DNA of 64,000 nt, from the NCBI GenBank assembly GCA_037447655.1, contig JBBHKE010001339.1:376669-440668 (forward strand). Reading direction: 5' to 3'. The position numbers and the translations under genes are program-made. Of this stretch, positions 33,388 through 43,691 are shown in pieces. This stretch comes from Zygnema cylindricum. Lineage: Eukaryota > Streptophyta > Zygnematophyceae > Zygnematales > Zygnemataceae. A model generated the notes under the pieces. The model was not told the origin of the DNA, did no database searches, and was given only the letters and a program-made list of their open reading frames with translations. The first letter of the stretch is position 1. The number at the start of each line of letters is the position of its first letter.

Positions 33388-34500
33388 CTACCTTCGTGGA
33401 ATTTCAACCTCAGTTTTCGCCTCCAACTCCTCATCCAAAAGAAGCTCATCGTCCTCGTCCTCGGATTCCGCCTCAAGTACCTGTGTGACAAGGGCCTTTT
33501 TCTTTCCTCTCGGGGTACCACCGGTCTGCCCCTCCTTTAACCGAAGCTCGGTTAGCTTGGTGCACTCTGCCATATAGTGCCCAGGTTTCTTACAAAAATG
33601 ACATAAACCTTTGGGAGCCCTTGGTTCGAACTCGCCAACCTGTTTTTCCCGCTCCCTACCCCCATAGTTTCTGACTGGTTTCCGGGAATCCTTATTCCTC
33701 CAATCGGTCGCTGTTGCCAAGGCTTGGCCACTCTTTCCTCCCCTTCGGATCTCAATCGTATTCTCTCGAACGAGAATCATCCCTACCACTGAGTTCCATA
33801 TCCACCTTGAGTCCGGCAAGTCCTGCACACGGTTGACTATGTTCTCGAACTCATCAGGTAACTTCATTAGTAAACAGTTAACTTTTTCTTTTTCACTAAA
33901 AACTTTACCCGCACTCTCTAGCTCCATGAAGAGTGTAGCAAGCTCATTGCAAAAATCCAACATATTTCCCCCTTTGTATACATACTCCTTAACTTTCTGA
34001 TCAGCCAACTGTTGTTGCTGAATCGTACCACTTCGGTACATCTCTATGAGAGCCATCCAAAGATCGGATGCCCTCTCTACTTGCAAATGAGGACATGCAA
34101 GTCCTTGAGTGAGATGGCGTAGGATGAAGTGCTTTGCCGCCATATTGTTGAAGTCCCAGGTTTCAGTATCATTCTCCTCGTTCCTCGGAATAGGTGACAT
34201 GAATGCTAAACCAGTTGCTATTGGTGTGGTCGCCTCCTTCTCCTTTCCTTTGTCCACCACCTCTCCTTCCTTTGTTTCCTCTGTTGAAGGTGAATCCTCT
34301 TTCCTGGTGAATCTGCTTCCTTTAAACCCTGGAGGAATTCCAAGACTTGATGGACGCCCCAATCGTCCACTCACTATCCCCCAAAACCTTTTTTCGCATA
34401 GAGCTCCTATCATCATACTTTCCCAGTATATGAAGCCAGTTCCATTAAATATTGGTACCCTAGAGGGTGGGCCCATAACCTGAAACTCTGAGACCTCCAT
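33388..34500 (-). CDS. E2 gag with CCHC zinc knuckle
   Basis: 370 residues of nucleocapsid/capsid protein. It has the copia Gag core (FILRHLTQGLACPHL, YVYKGGNMLDFCNEL, NCLLMKLPDEFENIV) and the RNA-binding zinc knuckle CHFCKKPGHYMAEC. The ATG at 34,498-34,500 lies inside the 5' LTR and the frame runs through the primer-binding site (MEVSEFQVMGPPS). It stops at a TAG that is CAG in E3. Confidence 0.92.
   Translation of the reverse strand: MEVSEFQVMGPPSRVPIFNGTGFIYWESMMIGALCEKRFWGIVSGRLGRPSSLGIPPGFKGSRFTRKEDSPSTEETKEGEVVDKGKEKEATTPIATGLAFMSPIPRNEENDTETWDFNNMAAKHFILRHLTQGLACPHLQVERASDLWMALIEMYRSGTIQQQQLADQKVKEYVYKGGNMLDFCNELATLFMELESAGKVFSEKEKVNCLLMKLPDEFENIVNRVQDLPDSRWIWNSVVGMILVRENTIEIRRGGKSGQALATATDWRNKDSRKPVRNYGGREREKQVGEFEPRAPKGLCHFCKKPGHYMAECTKLTELRLKEGQTGGTPRGKKKALVTQVLEAESEDEDDELLLDEELEAKTEVEIPRR
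34466..34480 (-). promoter_or_regulatory. E2 primer-binding site (initiator tRNA-Met anticodon arm)
   Basis: Element-strand GGTTATGGGCCCACC follows the LTR end TTTCA directly. It is complementary to GGTGGGCCCATAACC, the anticodon stem-loop of plant initiator tRNA-Met, not to a tRNA 3' end. This is the half-tRNA priming arrangement known for Drosophila copia. Confidence 0.8.
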
Positions 34501-35530
34501 AAGTCCTCAGAGTGGACAGCTTTCAAGAAGCCTCTAGGATAATCCTGACCCCTTTGTGTTTAAGAAAAAATAACTGCCACCCTGGCAGACAAAAACTCTG
34601 ACCAACTTCACCCCTGTGAAGACAAGACTCCCCTGAGTCGATAGCAAAAAGAATCTCTGAATTTGCTCCCGTGAGCAGTAAGTTATGGAGGGTCAAAGTT
34701 GACCTTTTGTACAGAAGCTCTCTGGGAGAGAGGGTCCTATCTTCTAATTTTTCTAAGTCCTATCTCTCTCACAGACTCTATCTACTGATGTACGGAACCA
34801 ATCAGAATTGAGTTCCGTACACAAAAGTACAGCTGCCGGTGTACTTTATGTACGGACATTGTACGACATGGCCAAAATGTCGACACATGTCAAATCCCGA
34901 TTCGGTGCCATAATCTCCGGAGTTTCCACAATCCAACGGAATTTTGCCACGCGTCATCCGATGTGGCGATGGCCACAAACCGCCGAAATCTTCCTCCGCG
35001 ATCTCGGCGCTAATCCCGGCCGTCCGATTAAATTCGGCTTTAATCGTAGCCGTAATAAATACATGCGCGGTATTTGTTTCATTTACGAAACAAATGCGCG
35101 GTACTGATTTATGTCCGTACCGTAAGTCGTACATTACATATTACTGGATCTATGTATCCCGTAATTAATTCTAGTTAAATGGTTTATCGCTTGTATACAT
35201 ATATAAATAATTATCAAACTATATGCTAGGTAACACTACCGCTAGATGAAACGGCTAAGGCTACCGGCTACATTGTGTCTGCCGGCCGGCAGGTACATGG
35301 ATCAAATCCTGCCGCCGGCACATACATTTTAATTAAATATATAAACCCTAATATAAAATTCCCGTAAACCTCAGGATAGCCAAGGTAGCCATGGCTCTAG
35401 CTTCCTCTCCAATTTCTCAGTGACTGCGACAAGTTTGAGAGTTGGAGAGAGAAGTTAGACGATAGACTGCCTCGACTTCTATATTTCTTTTCAGACCTAG
35501 AAAATACTAATAAAACCATTAGTTTCTACA
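34481..35530 (-). repeat. E2 5' LTR
   Basis: 1,050 bp, TG...CA ends (TGTAGAAACTAATGG to GAGTTTCA in element sense). Nearly identical to the 3' LTR, differing at scattered positions. tRNA-like B-box GGATCAAATCC at 35,299-35,309 with A-box-like GATGAAACGGCTAAGG upstream and a TTTT near 35,327. A long hairpin-forming pair GTTCCGTAC/GTACGGAAC lies at 34,793-34,822. Confidence 0.92.
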
Positions 35531-37224
35531 TAACTTTTCCCCCTAAATGTGGCGGCTTTGGGAATAGGAAGTCTGTGAGCTTTTCCTTGAGCACATCCAT
35601 TACAATCATCCACCATTTCATCATCACCAAACTGAATGCCTTCTAATACACTAAGCTTCTTCATTTCCCTCAACCTATCAAAATGCACATGCCCCAACTG
35701 CTTATGCCAAATTATCATCTTTGGAACACCAACATAATAAGCATTCTTCTTTTCATTACTCAAGTTAAGCCTAAACATGCCTTTGCTACCCTTATCTGAC
35801 GTGAAGTAGACTTCATCCACATACTTAGCTGTAAAGACTCCCTATCTACTAAAGGTATCAAACTCTTTGTCATCTAACACCGACGTAGAGATTAGATTTT
35901 TGTTCAGCTGACGAATGTTGAGTACATCTGAGAATGTGAGTATAAAAGTCTTACCCTCCACTAAGACTTTCAGATCTACTAACCCCACTAGATTTGTGGT
36001 CACCACTCTCCTATCCCAATACTGTATCTATACACTAGAGATCTTTCTTAGCTTAGTGAATAGGTCCTTATCACGACACATATGCATGGATGCACCTGAG
36101 TCGATGATCCATCCTTCCTGTGGAGCTTCTCGAATTGCTCCAAGGGCACATTTCTGTCTCCGAGGGATCTTCTTCTCCTCAAGATTCTCGTCAAGGAGAA
36201 GCTCCCTATCCTCTTTTGAGGACTCATCCTCGGTTTTCCTGTAACTTTTGTGACCATAAGTGCCTTTTACTTCCCTCCAGAACAACCCCCTCCACGGTTC
36301 TCTTTGAGCCTCAGCTCCGACAGCTTGACACAATCCGCGATGAAGTGTCCCCGCTTTTTGCAAAAATGACAAATGCCTTTTGGGGGCCTTGATCCACCAC
36401 GCTGATCTCTTTCCCCTTTGTACAGATTCTTCGGGTCTTTCCCCCAGCGGTCTCCTCCTGCAGCTAGAGCTTGAATGCTCATTCATACTCTCCTAATCTT
36501 CATGGTGTTTTCCTGCACAAGTATCATACGGACCACTGTATTCCACTTCCATGAACTGTTAGTCATTTCCTGTACTCGGTACACTATGTTCTCGTACTCG
36601 TCTAGTAACTTCTTGATGAGAGTGTTAACTTTCATCTTCATTCTACCTGTCCACCCGGCACTTTCCATCTCCATATAGAAACAAGAAAGATCATTATAAT
36701 AATCTAACATCTTTCCTTTTTTGTAAGTGTAACTCGCTAGCATTTGCTCAGCCAACTGGAGATCTTGAATAGTACCAGCTCTATAGATCTCCGCCAAACT
36801 CACCCACAACTCCTCGGCTTTGTAAATCTGAAGATGAGGGGTGGCCAAGGCTTGGGTGAGGTGCCTTAGAATGAAGTTTTAGCATCCATGTTAACGTCTT
36901 CCCACATTTGAGTATCATTCTCCACGGACTTCACGGCTGCCGCTCCAAGTGCCGTGGTAATAGGAGTGAGGGGTGCCTCCTTCCCTTTCCCCTTTTCGGA
37001 CACACTGCTTTCCCCATCATTTGCCTCCTCCGCTGAAGCAGTCAGTGCTGCAAAAAAACCTTACTCCTCCAAATCCGGGTGGAGTTCCCGAAGGTGGACG
37101 TTTCACTTCTCCACAGACGTTACCCTAGTATCATTTTTCGCACAAAGCCCCTATCATCATGGCTTCCCAATAGATGAACCCAGATCCATTGAAGGTGGGC
37201 ACCTTAGAGGGTGGGCCCATAACT
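35531..37224 (-). pseudogene. Element C: broken copia gag-protease-preintegrase
   Basis: Minus-strand remains of another copia family. Right to left: disrupted gag start; YTYKKGKMLDYYNDL; zinc knuckle CHFCKKRGHFIADC; protease WIIDSGASMHMC with an intact DSG; integrase zinc-binding HKQLGHVHFDRLREM and CNGCAQGKAH. It ends at AATFRGK where E2 abuts. Several frameshifts and stops split it, including a TAA in the LTR-encoded start of gag (ATGGAGGACACATAA). Confidence 0.88.
37210..37224 (-). promoter_or_regulatory. Element C primer-binding site
   Basis: Element-strand AGTTATGGGCCCACC, one mismatch from the E2 site. Same initiator tRNA-Met anticodon-arm complementarity. Confidence 0.75.
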
Positions 37225-38231
37225 TGCAATTATGTGTCCTCCATTGGACTACAGAATTCAAGAAGCCTCTAGATAGTTTTTAACTAACCCACTTCAAGCC
37301 ACAACCAGTGCTTCCCAAGAGGGCAAATTGATAGTTTGACTGCACCCTTGTGCAGCGTGGACTCCCTTGAGTCGATAGCAAAAAGAATCACTAAAAACGA
37401 CCAACCAACTGATTAATTATGAAGTGGCAAAGATGCCAAGTTTATACAAACTCTTAAAGGGAGAGAGGTCACTACCTACCAAATTTTCTAATTTCCAAAC
37501 CCCTTTCACAAGCCCTATCTACTTACGTACAAACCAATCAAATGACTGTAGGGTACAGAAAGGTACTATGGCTGATGTACTTTCTATACAGCCTTTGTAC
37601 GGCAATGCCTTTGAGTGGACGCGTGTCCACTTTTAACTCGTCCTTATGTTCCCCGAAATTCCTGTGACCAAATGTTATCCCTCCATGTGGCGCCACGTCA
37701 TGCCACGTCCATAAACGCCAAAGTGACCATTCCGCGATCTCGGCAGTGATATACGCTGTCAGATTAAATCCAACATTAAATGTCGGCCGTCGCAACAAAT
37801 GTCTGATCCATTTGTTTCGTGCGAGATAATTTTCGCACTTTATAACACTTCGTTCTATATTCTTTTGTTTGTCATTCCGTAAATCGAATTCATGGTCTAA
37901 ACATAGTTTAACTAATTATCAAACCTAATTTATCCTAACGGACTTCTACGACAGACAGGTTAGGGCTAACGACTACGCCACGCTCTGTCGGTCAGAGGTT
38001 CAAGTCTTGCTGGACTCAACCTTTTGTTGAGAGTGACATAAGTCATTTTTTAGTCCTACCTGCTGAGCTAGGAAAGCCATGGCTCAACCACCCTCTCTAT
38101 CCGTCAGTGACTACAACAAGTATGGTGGGTAGAGAGAGGAGGTGGAGGCAGGCTGTCCGCCTTTTTCTTTCCCTATTTGTTCTGAACTATTTAGACCTAG
38201 AAAATACCATATAAATCTAATAATTTCAACA
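37225..38231 (-). repeat. Element C 5' LTR
   Basis: 1,007 bp, TGTTGAAATTATTAG to ATAATTGCA in element sense. Contains AGCCATGG and a variant of the CAGTGACTACAACAAGT block near 38,075-38,120, and a tRNA-like B-box GGTTCAAGTCT (37,997-38,007) with TTTT near 38,022. It is joined at its outer end to plus-strand pol of element H. Confidence 0.85.
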
Positions 38232-40254
38232 GCTCACATACTTCCCTTTCCCAAAGGTGCCACATATAGGGGTGAGAAAGTACTAGATTTGGTCAACACA
38301 GATATCTCAGGACCCGCAAAAGTACCTTCGGTCGGAGGGAAGAGGTGTATGTTGACAATAACCGATGACTTGTCTAGATACTCTAGAGTCTACTCCCTAA
38401 AACCAAAGTATGAAACACCAACTTACTTCAAAGAATATAAAGCGTGGAGTGAGAAGTTGCATGGAACCCCCATTAAGAGAATAAAGAGTGATAATGCGGG
38501 AAAATATACCGTAAACCAGTTTGAGGAATACTTGAGAGATGAGGGAGTTCAGCACTAGAAAATTGTACCATATAACCCGGAATAAAATGGGGTAGTTGAG
38601 AGGTTGAACCGAACACTAAGAGATAGTGTATGCAGTATGTTGGCCAACAAGAAATTAGGAAAGAGATTTTGGGTAGAAACCACGAACTATGCCAACTACA
38701 TTTAGAATAGAGTCTTTACTTCGGTCGTAAAAGGAATGACATTTTATGAGAGATGGGTTGGAAGGAAACCAGATATCTCCCACCTTTAAGTATTCGGTAG
38801 CCAAGTTTACAGTCTTGATACAGATAGGAAAAACTGGAACTAGATGTTAAGGGGAAACCTGGATACTTTGTAGGATATGATGAGGATGTCAAGGGATATA
38901 GAGTCTATGAATTAGAAAACAAAGATATCATTCTGGTCAAACACCTAGTTGTCATGGATGAAGGGAAGTCATTTGATCCTTTCTAATATACTAAAAAGAT
39001 AAGAATCAGATTTGAGTCTGAAAGTGAGGAGAACTTGGTCGTTTTTGAAAGAGATATGAGTGAAATAGTAATTGCATATTCAGAGGAGATCCAAGATATA
39101 GGAGACCTACCGGAAACCTCACATATTCCTATAAACTTCGAGGAGACAAAAGAGGAGGAACCGTAAATTGGCTTCCATAGATAGGGGAGCCGATGAGACA
39201 GTAAGGAGAAATCTAAGACTTCCTTCTATTCCAGCTTCGGAGTTTGAGGGAGGGAGAATGAGCAGCAAAAAGATATAGGAAAAACTGGCAGCTCATAAGG
39301 TATCTAAGCTATCTCACCCCGATGAGCTTTTGTCTTACTTGGAGGCAGTGAACAGTACGGAGAAAGACAGGTGGATTAGAGCCATAAATGATGATATGGC
39401 CTCTATCATGGAAGCAAATACTTGAGAACTAGCGGACTGACCTACGGACAGAAAATCGATTGGTTGTAAATGGGTGTTTAAACTAAAACCAAACCTAGAT
39501 AATACCATTGAGAGATATAACGCTCGGTTGGTAGTAAAGGGGTACACCCAAAAGGAGGGGATTAACTATGAGGAGACTTTTGCCCCAGTTGTGAGGTTGC
39601 CATCAGTAAGGATTCTCCTCAGATTAGCGGCAGCTGAAGATATGGAAATACACCAGATGGATATTAAGACCGCCTTTCTCAATGGTGAGTTAGAGGAAGA
39701 AATTTTCATGCGGCACCCAGAGGGGTTTGTGGGGGAAGGAGAAGAGAGGCTGATAAAGTGATTATATGGGCTTAAGCAGGCTCCCTGACATTGGAATAAC
39801 AAACAAGATGAGTTTCTCTCCGGTTTGGGATATATTCGGATCAGCTTTGTCCACTCTATCTATATGTTTGAAGATGAAAATGGTGTGATTTTTATTCCAA
39901 TTTGTGTGGATGATCTATTGGTGTTAAGTAAGTCTTTGGAAAAGATCAATAAGTAAAAGAAAGATCTTAGAAGCAGATTTGACATAAAAGATTTAGGGGA
40001 AGCAAGATATATTTTGGGAATCCAAATGGAGAGAGATAGGGGGGAAAGGATCATTAGACTTACTTAGAAAGAAGCAATAGGTAACATGCTTGAGAAATTC
40101 CAGATGGAAAAGGAAAACAGTTGGACCACTCCCATGGACTTGGAAAAAGTAAGTGATGGAAGTGTAGATGGAAGAGTGATAATTTTAGATGATCAAATTA
40201 GTCCAGAAGAGAGAGAGTTTATAAAAACTATTCCCTACAGGCAGGTAGTAGGAA
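38232..40254 (+). pseudogene. Element H: decayed copia integrase and RT (interrupted)
   Basis: Begins mid-integrase at AHILPFPKGATYRGEKVLDL and runs through the DDE core, the RPDIS region, the RT start and [36 protein letters not shown], to YRQVVGSL, where E3 is inserted. Many in-frame stops (for example NYI*NRV and ENT*ELAD). The RT catalytic box reads CVDD rather than YVDD near 39,903-39,917. It continues after E3 at 46,716. Confidence 0.9.
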
Positions 40255-40259
40255 GTCTA
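40255..40259. repeat. E3 target-site duplication, left copy
   Basis: GTCTA, matched exactly at 46,711-46,715. Confidence 0.95.
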
Positions 40260-41308
40260 TGTAGAAACTAATGGTTTTTAAGTATTTTCTAGGTCTGAAA
40301 AGAAATATAGAAGCCGAGGCAGTCTATCTCTAACTTCTCTCTCCAACTCTCAAACTTGTCGCAGTCACTGAGAAATTGGAGAGGAAGCTAGAGCCATGGC
40401 TACCTTGGCTATCCTGAGGTTTACGGGAATTTTATGTTAGGGTTAATTTATTTAATTAAAAGGTATGTGCCGGCGGCAGGAATTGATCCTTGTACCTACC
40501 GGCCGGCAGACAAGAAGTAGCCGGTAGCCTTAGCCGTTAAGTCTAGGAGTCATGATACGTAGCACATAGTTTGATAGTTATTTAAATATGTATACGTACG
40601 ATTATTCATTTAACTATAATAGATTACGGGATACATAGATCCGGTAATATATAAAGTACGTATTACGGTACGGACTAAAAATCAATACCGCGCATTTGTT
40701 TCGTAAATGAAACAAATACCGCACATGTATTTATTACGGCTACGATTAAATTAGATTCTAATCGGACGGCCGCAATTAGCGCCGAGATCGCGGAGGAAGT
40801 TTTCGGCGGTTTGTGGCCATCGCCACATCAGATGACGCGTGGCGAAATTTCGTTGGATCGTGGAATCCCCGGAGATTATGGCATCGAATCCGGATATGAC
40901 ATGTGTCGACATTTAGGCCTTGTCCTACAATGTCCGTACCTAAAGTACACCGGCAGCTGTACTTTTGCGTACGGAACTCAATTCTGATTGGTTCCGTACA
41001 TCAGTAGATAGAGTCTGTGAGAGAGATAGGACTTAGAAAAATTAGGAGATAGGACCCTCTCTCCCAAAGAGCTTCTGTATAAAAGGTCAACTTTGACCCT
41101 CCATAACTTACTGCTCAGGAGAGCAAATTCAGAGATTCTTTTTGCTATCAACTCAGGGGAGTCTTATCTTCACAGGGGTGAAGGTGGTCAGAGTTTTTGT
41201 CAGCTAGGGTGGCAGTTATTTTTGCTTAAACACAAAGGGGTCAGGATTATCCTAGAGGCTTCTTGGAAGCTGTCCACTCTGAGGACTTATGGAGGTCTCA
41301 GAGTTTCA
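40260..41308 (+). repeat. E3 5' LTR
   Basis: Starts TGTAGAAACTAATGG and ends GAGTTTCA. TATA box TATAAAA at 41,078-41,084 followed by the conserved CCTCCATAACTTACTGCTCAG region. tRNA-like module on the minus strand: B-box at 40,479-40,489 (GGATCAATTCC on minus) and TTTT on minus near 40,459-40,462. A GTACGGAACTC...GGTTCCGTAC hairpin lies at about 40,969-41,000. Confidence 0.95.
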
Positions 41309-43691
41309 AGTTATGGGCCCACCCTCTAGGGTACCAATATCTAATGGAACTGGCTTCATATACTGGGAAAGTATGATGATAGGAGCTCTATGCGAAAAAA
41401 GGTTTTGGGGGATAGTGAGTGGACAATTGGGGCGTCCATCAAGTCTTGGAATTCCTCCAGGGTTTAAAAGAAGCAGATTCACAGAAAAGAGGATTCACCT
41501 TCAACGGAGGAAACAAAGGAAGGAGAGGTGGTGGACAAAGGAAAGGAGAAGGAGGCGACCACACCAATAGCAACTGGTTTAGCATTCATGTCACCTATTC
41601 CGAGGAACGAGGAGAATGATACTGAAACCTGGGACTTCAACAATATGGCGGCAAAGCACTTTATCCTACGCCATCTCACTCAAGGACTTGCATGTCCTCA
41701 TTTGCAAGTAGAGAGGGCATCCGATCTTTGGATGGCTCTCATAGAGATGTACCGAAGTGGTAAGATTCAGCAACAATAGTTGGCTGATCAGAAAGTTAAG
41801 GAGTATGTATACAAAGAGGGAAATATGTTGGATTTTTGCAATGAGCTTGCTACACTCTTCATGGAGCTAGAGAGTGTGGGAAAAGTTTTTAGTGAAAAAG
41901 AAAAGGTTAACTGTTTACTAATGAAGTTACCTGATGAGTTCGAGAACATAGTCAACCGTGTGCAGGACTTGCCGGACTCAAGGTGGATATGGAACTCAGT
42001 GGTAGGGATGATTCTCGTTCGAGAGAATACGATTGAGATCCGAAGGGGAGGAAAGAGTGGCCAAGCCTTGGCAACAGCGACCGATTGGAGGAACAAGGAT
42101 TCCCCGAAACCAGTCGGAAACTATGGGGGTAGGGAGCAGAAAAAACAGGTTGACGAGTTCGAACCAAGGGCTCCCAAAGGTTTATGTCATTTTTGTAAGA
42201 AACCGGGGCACTATATGGCAGAGTGCACTAAGCTAACCGAGCTTCGGTTAAAGGAGGGGCAGACCGGTGGTACCCCGAGAGGAAAGAAAAAGGCCCTTGT
42301 CACACAGGTACTTGAGGCTGAATCCGAGGACGAGGACGATGAGCTTCTTTTGGATGAGGAGTTGGAGGCGAAAAATGAGGTCGAAATTCCACGAAGGCAG
42401 AAATGTGCTTACGGTGGATTGAAAGGTGAAGCAGGCTGGATTGTAGATTCAGGTGCCTCCATGCACATGTGTAAGGATAGACACCTGTTCACTAAGATAA
42501 GAAAGATTCCCACTGTAGAGATAGAGTATGGGGATTGGGAGAATAGTCACCATTACTCTTGTAGGATCGGTAGATCTGAAAGTGTTAGTAGAAGAAAAGA
42601 CATCCATATTAACATTCTCCGATGTATTGTTTATTCCGGAGCTGAACAAAAACCTTATCTCTACATCTGTATTAGATGATAAGGGTTTTTTTACTAGCAC
42701 TAGGGAAGGAGTCTTTACTGCTAGTTTTGAGGAGGATGTCTATTTCATTGCTGAGAAAGGTAGCCATGGGATGTTTAGGCTGATCTTAAGTAATGAAACG
42801 AAGAAACTTTATTATGCTGGTGTTCATGATATTATGATGTGGCATACGAGGCTTGGGCATGTGAATCTAGATAAGTTAAGAGAGATGAAAAAGATAGGAG
42901 TGGTGGAAGGGATTCAGTTCAGTGAGAGTGATGATATAAGTGATTGTAGTGGGTGTGCTCAAGGTAAAGCACACAGATAACCCTTTCCTAAAACAGCCAC
43001 CTACAAGGGAGAAAAACTTCTAGATCTAGTACACACAGATATTTGGGGACCGGCTAAAGTGCCCTCACCGGGGGGGAAGAGATTTATGATGACTATAACT
43101 GATGATTGGTCTCGGTATTCCCGGGTGTATTTTTTGAAAAACAAGTCAGAAGCTGAGGATTGTTTTAGACAATATAAAACATGGAGTGAAAAACTCCATG
43201 AAACTCCAATTAAGAGAGTAAGGAGTGACAATGGTGGAGAGTATACTTCTAACCAGTTTGAGGATTTTTTGAGGGAAGATGGGGTTCAACACCAAAAGAC
43301 AGTTCCAGAAAATCCAGAACAGAATGGGGTAGCTGAAAGGTTAAATAGAACACTAAGTGATAGTGCTAGAAGTATGTTGTCGGATAAGAAGATAGGAAAA
43401 AGGTTTTGGGCAAAAGCAATGAACTGTGCTAATTACCTCAAAAATAGAGTTCTTACTTCAGCTATAAAAGATCAAACACCTTATGAGAGATGGAGAGGCC
43501 GGAAACCAGACTTATCTCATTTAAAGGTTTTCGGCAGTCAAGTGTTCAGTCTAGATACTGATCGGTCCAATTAGAAGCTAGATCTTAAAGGAAAACCGGG
43601 ATACTTATTAGGATATGATGAAGATGTTAAAGGATATAGAGTTTATGATCTAAAAAGGGAAGATATAATCTTAGTAAAGCATCTAGTAGTT
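41289..43691 (+). pseudogene. E3 gag, protease and integrase, disrupted
   Basis: Same domain order as E2. The start ATG is within the 5' LTR. Lesions: one-base deletion near 41,481 (GFKRSRFT region), TAG at 41,777-41,779 (CAG in E2), one-base insertion near 42,534 in the protease (GDGRIV region), TAA at 42,978-42,980 (TTA in E2) and TAG at 43,572-43,574 (TGG in E2). The zinc knuckle CHFCKKPGHYMAEC, protease DSGASMHMC, integrase HHCC and DDE motifs are all still readable. Confidence 0.93.
41309..41323 (+). promoter_or_regulatory. E3 primer-binding site
   Basis: AGTTATGGGCCCACC, one base different from E2 at the first position. Complementary to the initiator tRNA-Met anticodon arm and at the same time coding for QVMGPP in gag. 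Confidence 0.78.

Larger units (their letters stand above)
29082..35530 (-). mobile_element. E2: full-length Ty1/copia retrotransposon
   Basis: A 6.45 kb element on the minus strand with two ~1,050-bp LTRs, primer-binding site, gag, protease, integrase, RT, RNase H (copia order) and polypurine tract. Flanking pentamers TATCT (left) and TAACT (right) differ by one base, so a true target duplication is not assured. The flanks belong to copia fragments in opposite orientations. Same family as E3 at 40,260-46,710. It is non-autonomous now: two TAG codons and one frameshift interrupt the single gag-pol frame. Confidence 0.93.
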
